Assembly: GCA_964347615.1 (NCBI GenBank)
Contig: CAYFZO010000023.1
Location: forward strand, 1-28,635
Direction: 5' to 3'
DNA length: 28,635 nt
From: CAYFZO01 sp964347615
GTDB lineage: Bacteria; Pseudomonadota; Gammaproteobacteria; Poriferisulfidales; Oxydemutatoraceae
Shown piece by piece: positions 5,702 to 13,002 of the stretch (its first letter is position 1; the number at the start of each line of letters is the position of its first letter). The translations under genes and the position numbers were made by a program. The notes under the pieces were generated by a model. It had not been told where the DNA came from. It did no database searches and saw only the letters and a program-made list of their open reading frames with translations.

Positions 5702-6892
5702 TCAAGGTCGCCCGGCGAGCCGGGTGTCGCCGGGCGCCGAACCAGCCCTGCGGGACGCCCGCCCGCATTGCTCCCCTTTATAATAGCCTGTTCCCATCCT
5801 TCTTTGCAGAACCACCACCCTTTTGTTCTCGCGGCGCAACAAACTCTGCATTTCTATCGGTCGTTCCCGCACACCGAACCGCACGCACGCCGAGAACAGG
5901 AAAAAATTGCTTTTGACGTCGAAAAAATCAGCCACTTTATTCTGCTCCCTCAGGTTCCGATCGTCTACATAACCTTTATACCCGTTCAGAAACTTTTTCA
6001 ACCGTTCGCGCTCCGTGAAATAGACGTCATCGGCGCGTCTGCTTAGGATTTCGGTAACAATCTCGTCGGCGATCCCGTCCTCGAACCCGGGCATGCTCGA
6101 CAAGACGTGCCGCAACAAATTCCGCTCGATCGTGTTGACGTTCATTCGCACCGGCGCAGGATGCGGCAAGGCCGAGGCACGGGGCAGCAGACGATCGGCA
6201 ACCTTGCCGTTGAACCCCTTGACCAAGCGCAGCTCTTCGGGCCAGGCCATGCGCGTTTGTCCGGTCAGATAGGGAACGTTCCGGTCGAGATACTCTTCGT
6301 CTTCGGCGCCGCCGTCGCGCGCTTCGTCGTCGCGGTCGAACCAGTCGAGCAGAGCGTTCCACAGATCCTCGGTGACTTGTTCGTCGGCTTGGTCTTCGGG
6401 CGCGGGCGGCGGAAACAATCTCTTGAATACTCCCTCGTACATCGTTTCCCACTTGTCCGGTTTCTCACCGTCGGGCTTCGACAGAAGAGCCGCGTAGTAG
6501 ACGCCGTTGAGATTGAACAAGCTCGATAGATCGTCCAAACGCGCTTCCAGCGTCGGCTTGATGCGTTGGAACACCTCGAGCCACTCATCGGGCATGTCGC
6601 GGTTCGGAATCGGCCACGACCACTCCTCGATCCTCGGGTCGCCTTCCTCGTAGCTCGCGTATCTGAAACGGTAATCGTATCGTTGATCGTCCTTCGTCAG
6701 AAGGTGGCGTGCGTAGGTCTCAAGCCCGAAAGCGAGCAGGAACGCCTGTTCCCGGCTCATGATGCGCGTCGAACGTTCGACGTCTATGCTCTGGCGATAC
6801 AGCAGCTGCGCCGCCGACGCCGAGACCACCGCAACCACCACCATCGCGCTGATCAACGCGACGCCGCGTACCGCTTGCTTGTTACCCGTCAT
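5702..6892 (-). CDS. gspK: T2SS minor pseudopilin GspK
   Basis: A 396-residue minor pseudopilin. The prepilin cleavage site lies after Gly10 (QAVRG/VALISAMVVV). The +5 residue is Ser rather than Glu, which is normal for GspK and fits its place at the pseudopilus tip. The large globular domain includes DDLSSLFNLNG (119-129) and a helix-hairpin-helix-like segment PVRMNVNT (the NVNTA-type motif of GspK). The ATG overlaps the gspJ stop by 11 bp. The last about 28 residues (GEQCGRASRRAGSAP onward) are basic, low-complexity and encoded by GC-rich inverted repeats. They look like an added tail rather than a conserved part of the fold. Confidence 0.95.
   Translation of the reverse strand: MTGNKQAVRGVALISAMVVVAVVSASAAQLLYRQSIDVERSTRIMSREQAFLLAFGLETYARHLLTKDDQRYDYRFRYASYEEGDPRIEEWSWPIPNRDMPDEWLEVFQRIKPTLEARLDDLSSLFNLNGVYYAALLSKPDGEKPDKWETMYEGVFKRLFPPPAPEDQADEQVTEDLWNALLDWFDRDDEARDGGAEDEEYLDRNVPYLTGQTRMAWPEELRLVKGFNGKVADRLLPRASALPHPAPVRMNVNTIERNLLRHVLSSMPGFEDGIADEIVTEILSRRADDVYFTERERLKKFLNGYKGYVDDRNLREQNKVADFFDVKSNFFLFSACVRFGVRERPIEMQSLLRRENKRVVVLQRRMGTGYYKGEQCGRASRRAGSAPGDTRLAGRP
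5711..5762. repeat. Two adjacent hairpins at the gspK 3' end
   Basis: CCCGGCGA (5711-5718) pairs with TCGCCGGG (5727-5734) around 8 bases, and GCGGG (5750-5754) pairs with CCCGC (5758-5762). Both lie in the last codons of gspK, ahead of the gspL start. No T-tract follows. They could be RNA-stabilising, REP-like or translation-modulating structures. Confidence 0.6.
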
Positions 6893-7532
6893 CGTCGCTG
6901 CTCAGCTTGTATTCCTCTCCGCCCGGCAACCAGCGCTCGAAAGTCTGTCCTCCCGCTTCGATGACGACCCGCACCGCCACCGGCAGTTCTTCCTTCTTGC
7001 GGGTGCTTTGAGCGCTCTGCGCGGGGGTCGAGGAGCCGGTTTTCTCGACGTAAGGATCGAAATCTTCCGGGACCGGCAACACCTCGAAACTCTCGACGCC
7101 CTCGAGCAGCAAGCTTTCCTGAGACTCGGCGTCGGAAGGGCGGTCCAGAACCGGCCAGACCACCCGGTACAGACCGTCGCCCTTGAGACAGTAGGAGAGC
7201 CGCTGCATTCCCGCGGGCAAAGCCACGCTGCGCTCAAGCCCGGCGCGGGTGAAACTCACCGCGCAGTCCTCGGCGTCATCGGGGTCCAGGTCAAACGCGG
7301 GATAGGCTTCGCTGTCGCCCTCCACGCGGATAGGGCGCCGCGCCATGTTCAGGAAATCCTGAAACAACACGGTCCACAGCAGTTGCATCTCGACGAATTC
7401 CTGGGCGCGGCCTTCGACCCTGCTTTTGACCTCGATCGAGCTTTGAATGCCCTGGAAAGTAATCGCCGAGATGACGGCAAAGATCGCCGTGGCGATCAGC
7501 ACTTCGATCAGGGTGAAGCCGGAACGCCTCAT
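6882..7532 (-). CDS. gspJ: T2SS minor pseudopilin GspJ
   Basis: A 216-residue minor pseudopilin with a short leader (MRRSG) cleaved before FTLIEVLIATAIFAVIS; Glu10 is the +5 Glu of the mature form. The following segment (FQGIQSSIEVKSR) and the LSYCLKGDGLYRVVWPVLDR segment are typical of GspJ. With GspI and GspK it forms the tip complex of the pseudopilus. An acidic C-terminus (SSDDDG) overlaps the gspK start. It begins 4 bp after gspI. Confidence 0.95.
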   Translation of the reverse strand: MRRSGFTLIEVLIATAIFAVISAITFQGIQSSIEVKSRVEGRAQEFVEMQLLWTVLFQDFLNMARRPIRVEGDSEAYPAFDLDPDDAEDCAVSFTRAGLERSVALPAGMQRLSYCLKGDGLYRVVWPVLDRPSDAESQESLLLEGVESFEVLPVPEDFDPYVEKTGSSTPAQSAQSTRKKEELPVAVRVVIEAGGQTFERWLPGGEEYKLSSDDDG

Positions 7533-7536
7533 TCGC

Positions 7537-7926
7537 TCAAAGCGGCTCGTTCATCAGCGCCTGCAGGCGACTCAGCACTTCGTCGCGCGACGCGGAAGAA
7601 ACGCTGATCTCGTAGAACAGCATCTGATCTTCGATTTCCTCGGTTTCCACGGCCCACGGCCAATCAACCCCGCCTTGCTCCTCGATGCCGGACAGCTCAC
7701 AGTTGACCTGACCTTGATCGTCGCCGCCCTTTTGCACCGACGCGACGTAACATCGCATCAGGGCGTTCCACGCGACGCCGTGCGCGGTGTAGCTGCCGCT
7801 CAGACGGGTCTGAAACCTCACGTAGTTGCCGAGCGCGTTGAGCGAGGCGCCGAGTGCGATCGCAAGCACCAGCACCGCAATCAACACTTCGATCAGCGTG
7901 AACCCGCGTCTACGGCGCGTTGCCAT
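7537..7926 (-). CDS. gspI: T2SS minor pseudopilin GspI
   Basis: A 129-residue minor pseudopilin whose leader MATRRRRG is cleaved before FTLIEVLIAVLVLAIALGAS (+5 Glu at residue 13). It nucleates the tip complex with GspJ and GspK. I chose ATG at 7926; an in-frame TTG two codons upstream (7932) is the alternative. The start overlaps the gspH stop by 17 bp, which suggests translational coupling. Confidence 0.93.
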   Translation of the reverse strand: MATRRRRGFTLIEVLIAVLVLAIALGASLNALGNYVRFQTRLSGSYTAHGVAWNALMRCYVASVQKGGDDQGQVNCELSGIEEQGGVDWPWAVETEEIEDQMLFYEISVSSASRDEVLSRLQALMNEPL

Positions 7927-8506
7927 GCTCAAAGCTCATCTTGCCGGCGGTGGTCCACTCGAGCCGGGCGTAAGGCCTGTCGCCGACGAAAAACTCGATT
8001 TCTCCCGCCGGCTCCCAAAGGCCGGTGGGCAGAAACCGTATCAACGGCGTCTTACTCGCTTTTTCCTGATCCCACCCGGCGTAAAAATTCTCGTCGTCCT
8101 TCATGCGTTCGTCCAAAACCGCGCCGTCCACGGTAATCACCGCGTCGGCGAACCCTTTCCACGACACCGGCTTGAAACTCGGACGTTCGCCGGGCGAGCC
8201 GGAATAAGGCGACCATCCTCTTCCCCTCCCGACCACGGGCACGAACCTCTGCTGTTTGCGCTCCCACCTCAGGCCGTATTCGCCGCCTTCGAGAATCGCC
8301 TCGTTGGACAGGCCTTGCATCAGCAGCTGGACGTTGGAAACCACGGTGCGCGTCCTTTGGCCGCCGGTGAGGTCGATCGAAAACACGACCGCCGCGACGA
8401 TGACGCTGATGATGATCGTCACGACCATCACCTCGATCAGGGTGAAGCCCGCGGTTGCCTTGCGGCCCCGCCCGCGCCGACAAGCGTTCAAACCGCGAGG
8501 CTGCAT
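7910..8506 (-). CDS. gspH: T2SS minor pseudopilin GspH
   Basis: A 198-residue pseudopilin. The basic leader ends at Gly20, before FTLIEVMVVTIIISVIVAA with the +5 Glu at residue 25. The globular part has the GspH-type SNVQLLMQGLSNEAILEGGEYG segment and a C-terminal strand region (FFVGDRPYARLEW). GspH links the tip complex to the GspG fibre. The leader is somewhat long and arginine-rich (GRGRK). It starts 39 bp after gspG. Confidence 0.93.
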   Translation of the reverse strand: MQPRGLNACRRGRGRKATAGFTLIEVMVVTIIISVIVAAVVFSIDLTGGQRTRTVVSNVQLLMQGLSNEAILEGGEYGLRWERKQQRFVPVVGRGRGWSPYSGSPGERPSFKPVSWKGFADAVITVDGAVLDERMKDDENFYAGWDQEKASKTPLIRFLPTGLWEPAGEIEFFVGDRPYARLEWTTAGKMSFEHGNAP

Positions 8507-8545
8507 GATGGACGGGTAATCGTAAGCAGCGGGGTCGGAGGCAGG

Positions 8546-8977
8546 CTACTCGTCGAGGTTCCAGTTGCCGACGTCCGCGTCAAGGTCGTTGCCGCCCTCG
8601 GCACCGTCCACGCCGTAACTGTAGAGGTCAAACTTGGCGCTGCTGCGATGGCCCGGGTAGCTGTAGTTGTAAGGCCGTCCCCACGGATCCTTCGGCACGC
8701 GCTCGAGATATTTGCTGCCGCCGGTGGCCAGCTCCTCGAGGGTTCCGGGATAGTCGAAATTGTCGAGTCGGTACATCTGCAGAGCGTTGCTGATCGTGCG
8801 CACGTCCTGTTTGGCACGGACTATGCGCGCCCGGTCGGGACGGTCCATGATCGCCGGCACCACCAGCGACGCGAGAATCCCGAGAATCACGATGACCACC
8901 ATGATCTCGATCAGCGTGAAACCGCGCTGCCTGCTCCCGCTGCGTCGGCGCAGGGGAGTAATGCGTAATTTCTTCAT
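8546..8977 (-). CDS. gspG: T2SS major pseudopilin GspG
   Basis: A 143-residue major pseudopilin. Cleavage follows Gly19 (RQRG/FTLIEIMVVIVILGILASLV), with Glu24 as +5. The conserved sequence RAKQDVRTISNALQMYRLDN and the PKDPWGRPYNY segment are strongly typical. The C-terminal calcium-binding loop is present (D-x-D at DLDADVGNW). GspG polymerises into the pseudopilus that pushes substrate through the secretin. A strong Shine-Dalgarno (GGAGGAA, minus strand, 8983-8989) precedes the ATG by 5 bases, consistent with the high expression needed. Confidence 0.98.
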   Translation of the reverse strand: MKKLRITPLRRRSGSRQRGFTLIEIMVVIVILGILASLVVPAIMDRPDRARIVRAKQDVRTISNALQMYRLDNFDYPGTLEELATGGSKYLERVPKDPWGRPYNYSYPGHRSSAKFDLYSYGVDGAEGGNDLDADVGNWNLDE

Positions 8978-9008
8978 CTTCGTTCCTCCACGGCGAGACT
9001 CCGCCCCG

Positions 9009-10208
9009 CTAAATCAGTTGGTTCATCTCGATAATCGGCACCAACACGGCCAACACGATCAACAATACGATGCCGCCCATCATTATAACCAATAACGGCT
9101 CAAACAGCTTCAACGTCGCGTCTATGACGGTCTTCAATCTCTGCTCGTAGTAGTCGGCCACCTTGAGCAACATACCGTCCAAAGTACCGCTCGACTCGCC
9201 GCTGCTGACCATGTGGACCAAAAACGGCGGAAAGTGTTCGGCTTTGGTCAAAGCCTTGTGCAGGCTGTCGCCTTCACGCACGCGTTCGGAAACCAGGTCC
9301 AGCGATTCGCGCAACGCCACGTTGTGCACACGCTCGGAGGCGATCTTCATGGCTTCGAGTATCGGCACGCCGCTGCCGAGCAACATCCCGAGGCTGCGCG
9401 ACCACCCGGACACGTTCGAAAGCACCACCCAGTAGCCGATGCGCGGCGCACGCAGCATCAGGCCGTCCCAGCGCAGCCGCAGGGCGGGGTTTCTCAGCGC
9501 CAAGGAAAAAACCACGCCAGCGCCGAAAAGCAGCACGAACAGATAGGGACCGTAAGCCTGCAACCAGTCGCTGACCCCGATCAGCCCGCGCGTGAGCAGC
9601 GGCAAGGTCTGGTTCATGTCCATGAACACGTTCGTCACCTGAGGCACCACGTACACGATCAGCAAGATAATCACCGTCAGGGCGACGGTCAGCATCAAGA
9701 AAGGATAAATCAAAGCGGTCACCAGAGACTGCCGCGCTTTTCCCTGCACTTCGACGTCGTCGGCGAGACGCTCGAGAACTTCCTGCAGATGTCCGGTCTC
9801 TTCGCCCGCGGAAATCGTCGCGACGTAGTCGGCGGGAAACGAGTACGGCGAGTTCTTCAGCGCGTAAGCGAGGCTGCGCCCCTCTGTTACCTGACTGCGC
9901 ACGCTCGACACCAAGCGCTTGATTGTCACGTTCTCGGCCTGATCGGCCATCAGGCGCAAGCATTGTTCGAGCGGCATCCCAGAACCGAACAGGGTCGCAA
10001 GCTGGCGGGTAATCAGCATCAGGTCGTTGCGCCGGATGCGTTCACGCATACGCAACAGCGACAGGCTTTGACGCACCTGCGTGATCTTCACCGGCGTCAA
10101 GCCTTTCTCGCGCAGCAATTGCCGCACCATCCGGTCGGAGTCGCCCTCGAGAACGCCTTTCTGCGACTTGCCTCGCCGGTCGTAAGCCAAATAGTTGTAC
10201 GCTTGCAT
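9009..10208 (-). CDS. gspF: T2SS inner-membrane platform protein GspF
   Basis: A 399-residue polytopic platform protein with two T2SSF domains: about residues 65-190 (RQLATLFGSGMPLEQCLRL) and about 265-390 (SRSLGMLLGSGVPILEAM). Membrane helices lie near 170-195, 220-245 and 370-392. I chose the ATG at 10208 (MQAYNYLAYDRRGKSQKG), the canonical GspF start; the frame stays open 35 codons upstream into repeat DNA. The first four codons are also duplicated at about 10565-10575. It is separated from gspE by an unusual 540-bp spacer. Confidence 0.96.
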   Translation of the reverse strand: MQAYNYLAYDRRGKSQKGVLEGDSDRMVRQLLREKGLTPVKITQVRQSLSLLRMRERIRRNDLMLITRQLATLFGSGMPLEQCLRLMADQAENVTIKRLVSSVRSQVTEGRSLAYALKNSPYSFPADYVATISAGEETGHLQEVLERLADDVEVQGKARQSLVTALIYPFLMLTVALTVIILLIVYVVPQVTNVFMDMNQTLPLLTRGLIGVSDWLQAYGPYLFVLLFGAGVVFSLALRNPALRLRWDGLMLRAPRIGYWVVLSNVSGWSRSLGMLLGSGVPILEAMKIASERVHNVALRESLDLVSERVREGDSLHKALTKAEHFPPFLVHMVSSGESSGTLDGMLLKVADYYEQRLKTVIDATLKLFEPLLVIMMGGIVLLIVLAVLVPIIEMNQLI

Positions 10209-10560
10209 CGCGCGAAAAGTATAACGCAAGCGCGCGGCGGCGAGGCACCCCGAAGCCCGTGGGTGCGCGAACGAAAACCCGGCGGCGACCGCCGCGGAGC
10301 GCGGGGACGGCACGGAAGCCTAGGGCTATCAGGCCTGGAAATCGGGGCTGAAAACCGGGCCTGGAAGTCGGGCCTGGCAATCGAGAATGGCCGCGAGCAC
10401 CTCTTCGAGCGAGGTCTCCCCGGCCTTGACGTGTTCGAGGCCGACGTCGCGCAGGCTCAGGCTGAAACCGCGAATGTATTTCTCCATCTCGATCTCGCTC
10501 ACGTTGTCACAATCATAAACCTCAGCCGGTCGTCCATCGCAATCAAACGTAGCCGACGTC
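10197..10560. repeat. Tandem duplication, copy 1 (gspE tail remnant plus spacer)
   Basis: It repeats 10561-10924 with an 11-bp indel. On the minus strand it holds a copy of the gspE 3' end, 118 bp identical to the real gene (10391-10508 against 10766-10883), then a GC-rich spacer that leads to the gspF start. The spacer part differs at roughly one base in ten, whereas the gspE-derived part is identical. Confidence 0.92.
10329..10560 (-). pseudogene. Truncated extra copy of the gspE C-terminus
   Basis: It reads DNVSEIEMEKYIRGFSLSL, RDVGLEHVKAGETSLEEVLA and then a divergent tail (AILDCQARLPGPVFSPDFQA) to a stop at 10329. The first part is identical to the GspE C-terminus. Upstream it joins a scrambled junction and the first codons of gspF (MQAYD). 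It has no start of its own that I would trust and is most likely a duplication by-product. Confidence 0.75.
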
Positions 10561-10924
10561 GTACGCTTGCATCGCGCGAAAAGCATCACGCAAGCGCGCG
10601 GTGGCGAGGCACCCTGAAGCCCGCGGGCGCACGGACGAAAACCCGGCGGCGACCGCCGCGGAGCGCGGGGACGGCACGGAAGCGGCACGGAAACCCGGGG
10701 CTATCGAGCCTGGAAACCGGGGCTGAAAACCGAGCTTGGAAATCGAGCCTAAAAGTCGAGAGTGACCGCGAGCACCTCTTCGAGCGAGGTCTCCCCGGCC
10801 TTGACGTGTTCGAGGCCGACGTCGCGCAGGCTCAGGCTGAAACCGCGAATGTATTTCTCCATCTCGATCTCGCTCACGTTGTCGTGAATCATCTGCCTCA
10901 GCCGGTCGTCCATCGCAATCAGGT
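10561..10924. repeat. Tandem duplication, copy 2 (functional gspE tail and first spacer)
   Basis: This copy includes the true gspE 3' end (stop at 10749) and the same GC-rich spacer with a GGCGG-CCGCC hairpin. It ends with the first four codons of gspF (ATGCAAGCGTACGAC on the minus strand), after which similarity to gspF stops. Both copies carry a degenerate 13-14 bp minisatellite just after the gspE sequence (units like CCTGGAAATCGGGG). Confidence 0.92.
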
Positions 10925-12221
10925 CGAACAAACCGAAACGGCCGACGTAGCCGGTGTTGTGGCAAGCGTCGCAACCTTTGGCGCGGTAAACCTGCTGCCG
11001 TTCACCGAAACGCGCAGGGTCTATCGCCCAATGCTTGAGCTGCTCGGCGTCGACTTCGTAGGGTTCGCGGCACTCCGGGCACAGTCGCCGCACCAGACGT
11101 TGCGCGAGCACGCCTTGCAAGGTCGAAGTCAGCAAGAACGGTTCGACGTCCATGTCGCACAACCGGGTCACCGCGCCGATGGCGGTGTTCGTGTGCAGGG
11201 TCGAGAGCACCAGGTGCCCGGTCAAGCTTGCCTGGACCGCGATGTCGGCGGTTTCCTTGTCCCGAATCTCACCGATCAGCACCACGTCGGGGTCCTGGCG
11301 CAGGATCGCGCGCAGGCCGCGTACGAAAGTCATCCCGGCTTTGACGTTCACCTGAGTCTGGCTGATGCCTTCGATGTTGTATTCGATCGGATCTTCGATG
11401 GTCATGATGTTGCGCTGGCGCCGGTCTATCTCGGCGAGCGCCGCGTACAACGTGGTGCTCTTGCCGCTGCCGGTCGGCCCGGTGACCAAAACGATGCCGT
11501 GGGGGCGCTGCACCATCTGCTTGAACCGCCGTTGGGTCTCCTCGCTCATGCCGACGCCGTTGAGGCTCGGTTGCTCCATGCCTTTGTCGAGAATGCGCAG
11601 CACCGCCCTTTCGCCGTAGTTCGAGGGCAACGTCGAGACGCGCAGGTCAACCGCGCGACCGCCGAGCAGCAACGAAATGCGCCCGTCCTGCGGCACGCGC
11701 TTCTCGGCGATGTCGAGGCGCGCAAGCACTTTCACGCGCGACACCAGAAGCGGCGCAATCTGCACCGGCGGGGTAAGTACGCTCTTGAGCACGCCGTCGA
11801 GACGGAATCGAACGTGCAACTGGCGTTCGTAAGGCTCGATGTGGATATCGGAGGCCTTCTGCTTGATTGCCTCAAAGAATATCGCGTTGAGCATCCGGAT
11901 CACCGGCGCGTCGTCCTCGCTCTTCAGCAGATCTTCAGGCTCCTGCAACGCCGCGGCGACCTCGTCGAGCCCGATCATGCCCTCCACTTCGGACAGACTG
12001 TCGCCCGAACGGTCGGAATAGACCTGTTGCAAGGTCTTGTCGAACAGCTCGGGCTCGAGCATCGTCACCGGCAATTCGTGCCCGCACCAGCGTCTGGCCT
12101 CCTGCAACGCCGAGGCCGACGCGCCGGGACGGTAACACAGCACGTCGCCGCCTTCGGGCGACTGGTCGAGAAGCACGCCGTGCTTCTGCGCGAACTTGAA
12201 TGAAAAACGACCCTGAGGCAC
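10749..12221 (-). CDS. gspE: T2SS ATPase GspE
   Basis: A 490-residue hexameric ATPase that powers pseudopilus assembly from the cytoplasmic side by docking on GspL. N1E/N2E domains occupy about 1-110. They are followed by ASDIHIEPYE (133-142), Walker A GPTGSGKST (248-256), an Asp box (TIEDPIEYN), Walker B-type LIGEIRD, and a His box (STLHTN). The zinc-binding tetracysteine domain has CPEC and CDAC pairs. The start is GTG at 12221, 4 bp after gspB; no better ATG is in frame nearby. The C-terminus ends LAVTLDF. The last 118 coding bases are duplicated downstream. Confidence 0.97.
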   Translation of the reverse strand: MPQGRFSFKFAQKHGVLLDQSPEGGDVLCYRPGASASALQEARRWCGHELPVTMLEPELFDKTLQQVYSDRSGDSLSEVEGMIGLDEVAAALQEPEDLLKSEDDAPVIRMLNAIFFEAIKQKASDIHIEPYERQLHVRFRLDGVLKSVLTPPVQIAPLLVSRVKVLARLDIAEKRVPQDGRISLLLGGRAVDLRVSTLPSNYGERAVLRILDKGMEQPSLNGVGMSEETQRRFKQMVQRPHGIVLVTGPTGSGKSTTLYAALAEIDRRQRNIMTIEDPIEYNIEGISQTQVNVKAGMTFVRGLRAILRQDPDVVLIGEIRDKETADIAVQASLTGHLVLSTLHTNTAIGAVTRLCDMDVEPFLLTSTLQGVLAQRLVRRLCPECREPYEVDAEQLKHWAIDPARFGERQQVYRAKGCDACHNTGYVGRFGLFDLIAMDDRLRQMIHDNVSEIEMEKYIRGFSLSLRDVGLEHVKAGETSLEEVLAVTLDF

Positions 12222-12225
12222 GGCG

Positions 12226-12999
12226 TCAGCGGAACATCTGGGCGGCGCCTATGCGGAACAAGCGCCCGTGAAAATCGAGAATCACGCCGTCGGGAGTAAT
12301 CTCACTGACCAGCAAGTCATCATCGAGATATTGTCCTTCTTTCAGCGCGACGCCGTTGAGGATGACTTTGCGCGCGTTCGGGTGTCCCAGCGAATATAAA
12401 TGCCCGGTCAGCTCGAGCCGCGGCATGTTCTTGCGCAACGACGGAGGCAATTCAGCCATATCGGGAATCGAGTCGCCCACCGGCCACTCCCGAGCCCACT
12501 TCGGAACCGCCCCCGCGGCGTCGGTATCCGCGCCGAACTCTTCGTCCGGCTTGCCGCCGAAGACGGGTTCGTCGCCCGCAAGGCCCGCGGACGGCGCGGG
12601 CGAAAACAACGCGGGAGAAACGTCGGTCTTGGCTCGCATCGCTCCGGGCGAAGGGTCGGACGGTGCCCCCGGGGTCATGCCAGGGGTCATGCCAGGGGTC
12701 ATGCCGGGAGTCATGCCGGGGGCGGCGTGCCGACTCAGATCGGACGAGACGCCCGGCGCGGCGGACCGCGGCGGCGCAAGCGACTCATCCCCCGCGTCTC
12801 CCGCAAAGTCGAAGCGAAGCGCGTCGACCATCCATAAGCCCGCCAGCAACGCCACCGCAACGCCGCCGACGAAATACAGCTTCGGTACGCGTCGGGAAGA
12901 CGTCTCGACCTCGATGGTCTGCGGCGTCAGCACGTCGGGCGCGTCGCCGCTGTGCCTTTCCTGCTCGGCTTTCTTCAACGCTGAAAGAATGTAGGACAC
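12226..12999 (-). CDS. gspB: T2SS accessory protein GspB (ExeB-like)
   Basis: A 257-residue protein. The N-terminal MSYILSALKKAEQERH signature is typical of GspB/ExeB, followed by a membrane helix at about 43-57 and a Pro/Gly-rich periplasmic linker. The C-terminal T2SSB domain (about 190-255: LELTGHLYSLG, VILNGVALKEGQYLDDDLLV) is conserved. With GspA it forms the inner-membrane complex that inserts and assembles the secretin across peptidoglycan. The linker contains a fourfold PGMT repeat (12-bp units). The gene starts 3 bp after the gspA stop and ends 4 bp before gspE. Confidence 0.93.
   Translation of the reverse strand: MSYILSALKKAEQERHSGDAPDVLTPQTIEVETSSRRVPKLYFVGGVAVALLAGLWMVDALRFDFAGDAGDESLAPPRSAAPGVSSDLSRHAAPGMTPGMTPGMTPGMTPGAPSDPSPGAMRAKTDVSPALFSPAPSAGLAGDEPVFGGKPDEEFGADTDAAGAVPKWAREWPVGDSIPDMAELPPSLRKNMPRLELTGHLYSLGHPNARKVILNGVALKEGQYLDDDLLVSEITPDGVILDFHGRLFRIGAAQMFR
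12674..12721. repeat. 12-bp minisatellite inside gspB
   Basis: Four near-identical 12-bp units (CAGGGGTCATGC and close variants) encode PGMT repeats in the linker. Units differ at a few bases (ccaggggt, ccgggagt, ccgggggc). Copy number can vary in frame. Confidence 0.85.
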
Positions 13000-13002
13000 G
13001 GC

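Noticed and set aside
9213..12203. A very long open frame (almost 1000 codons) on the plus strand opposite gspF and gspE
   Set aside because: It lies antisense to two certain genes, its translation is His/Arg/Gln-rich with no recognisable domain, and long antisense frames are expected in GC-rich DNA.
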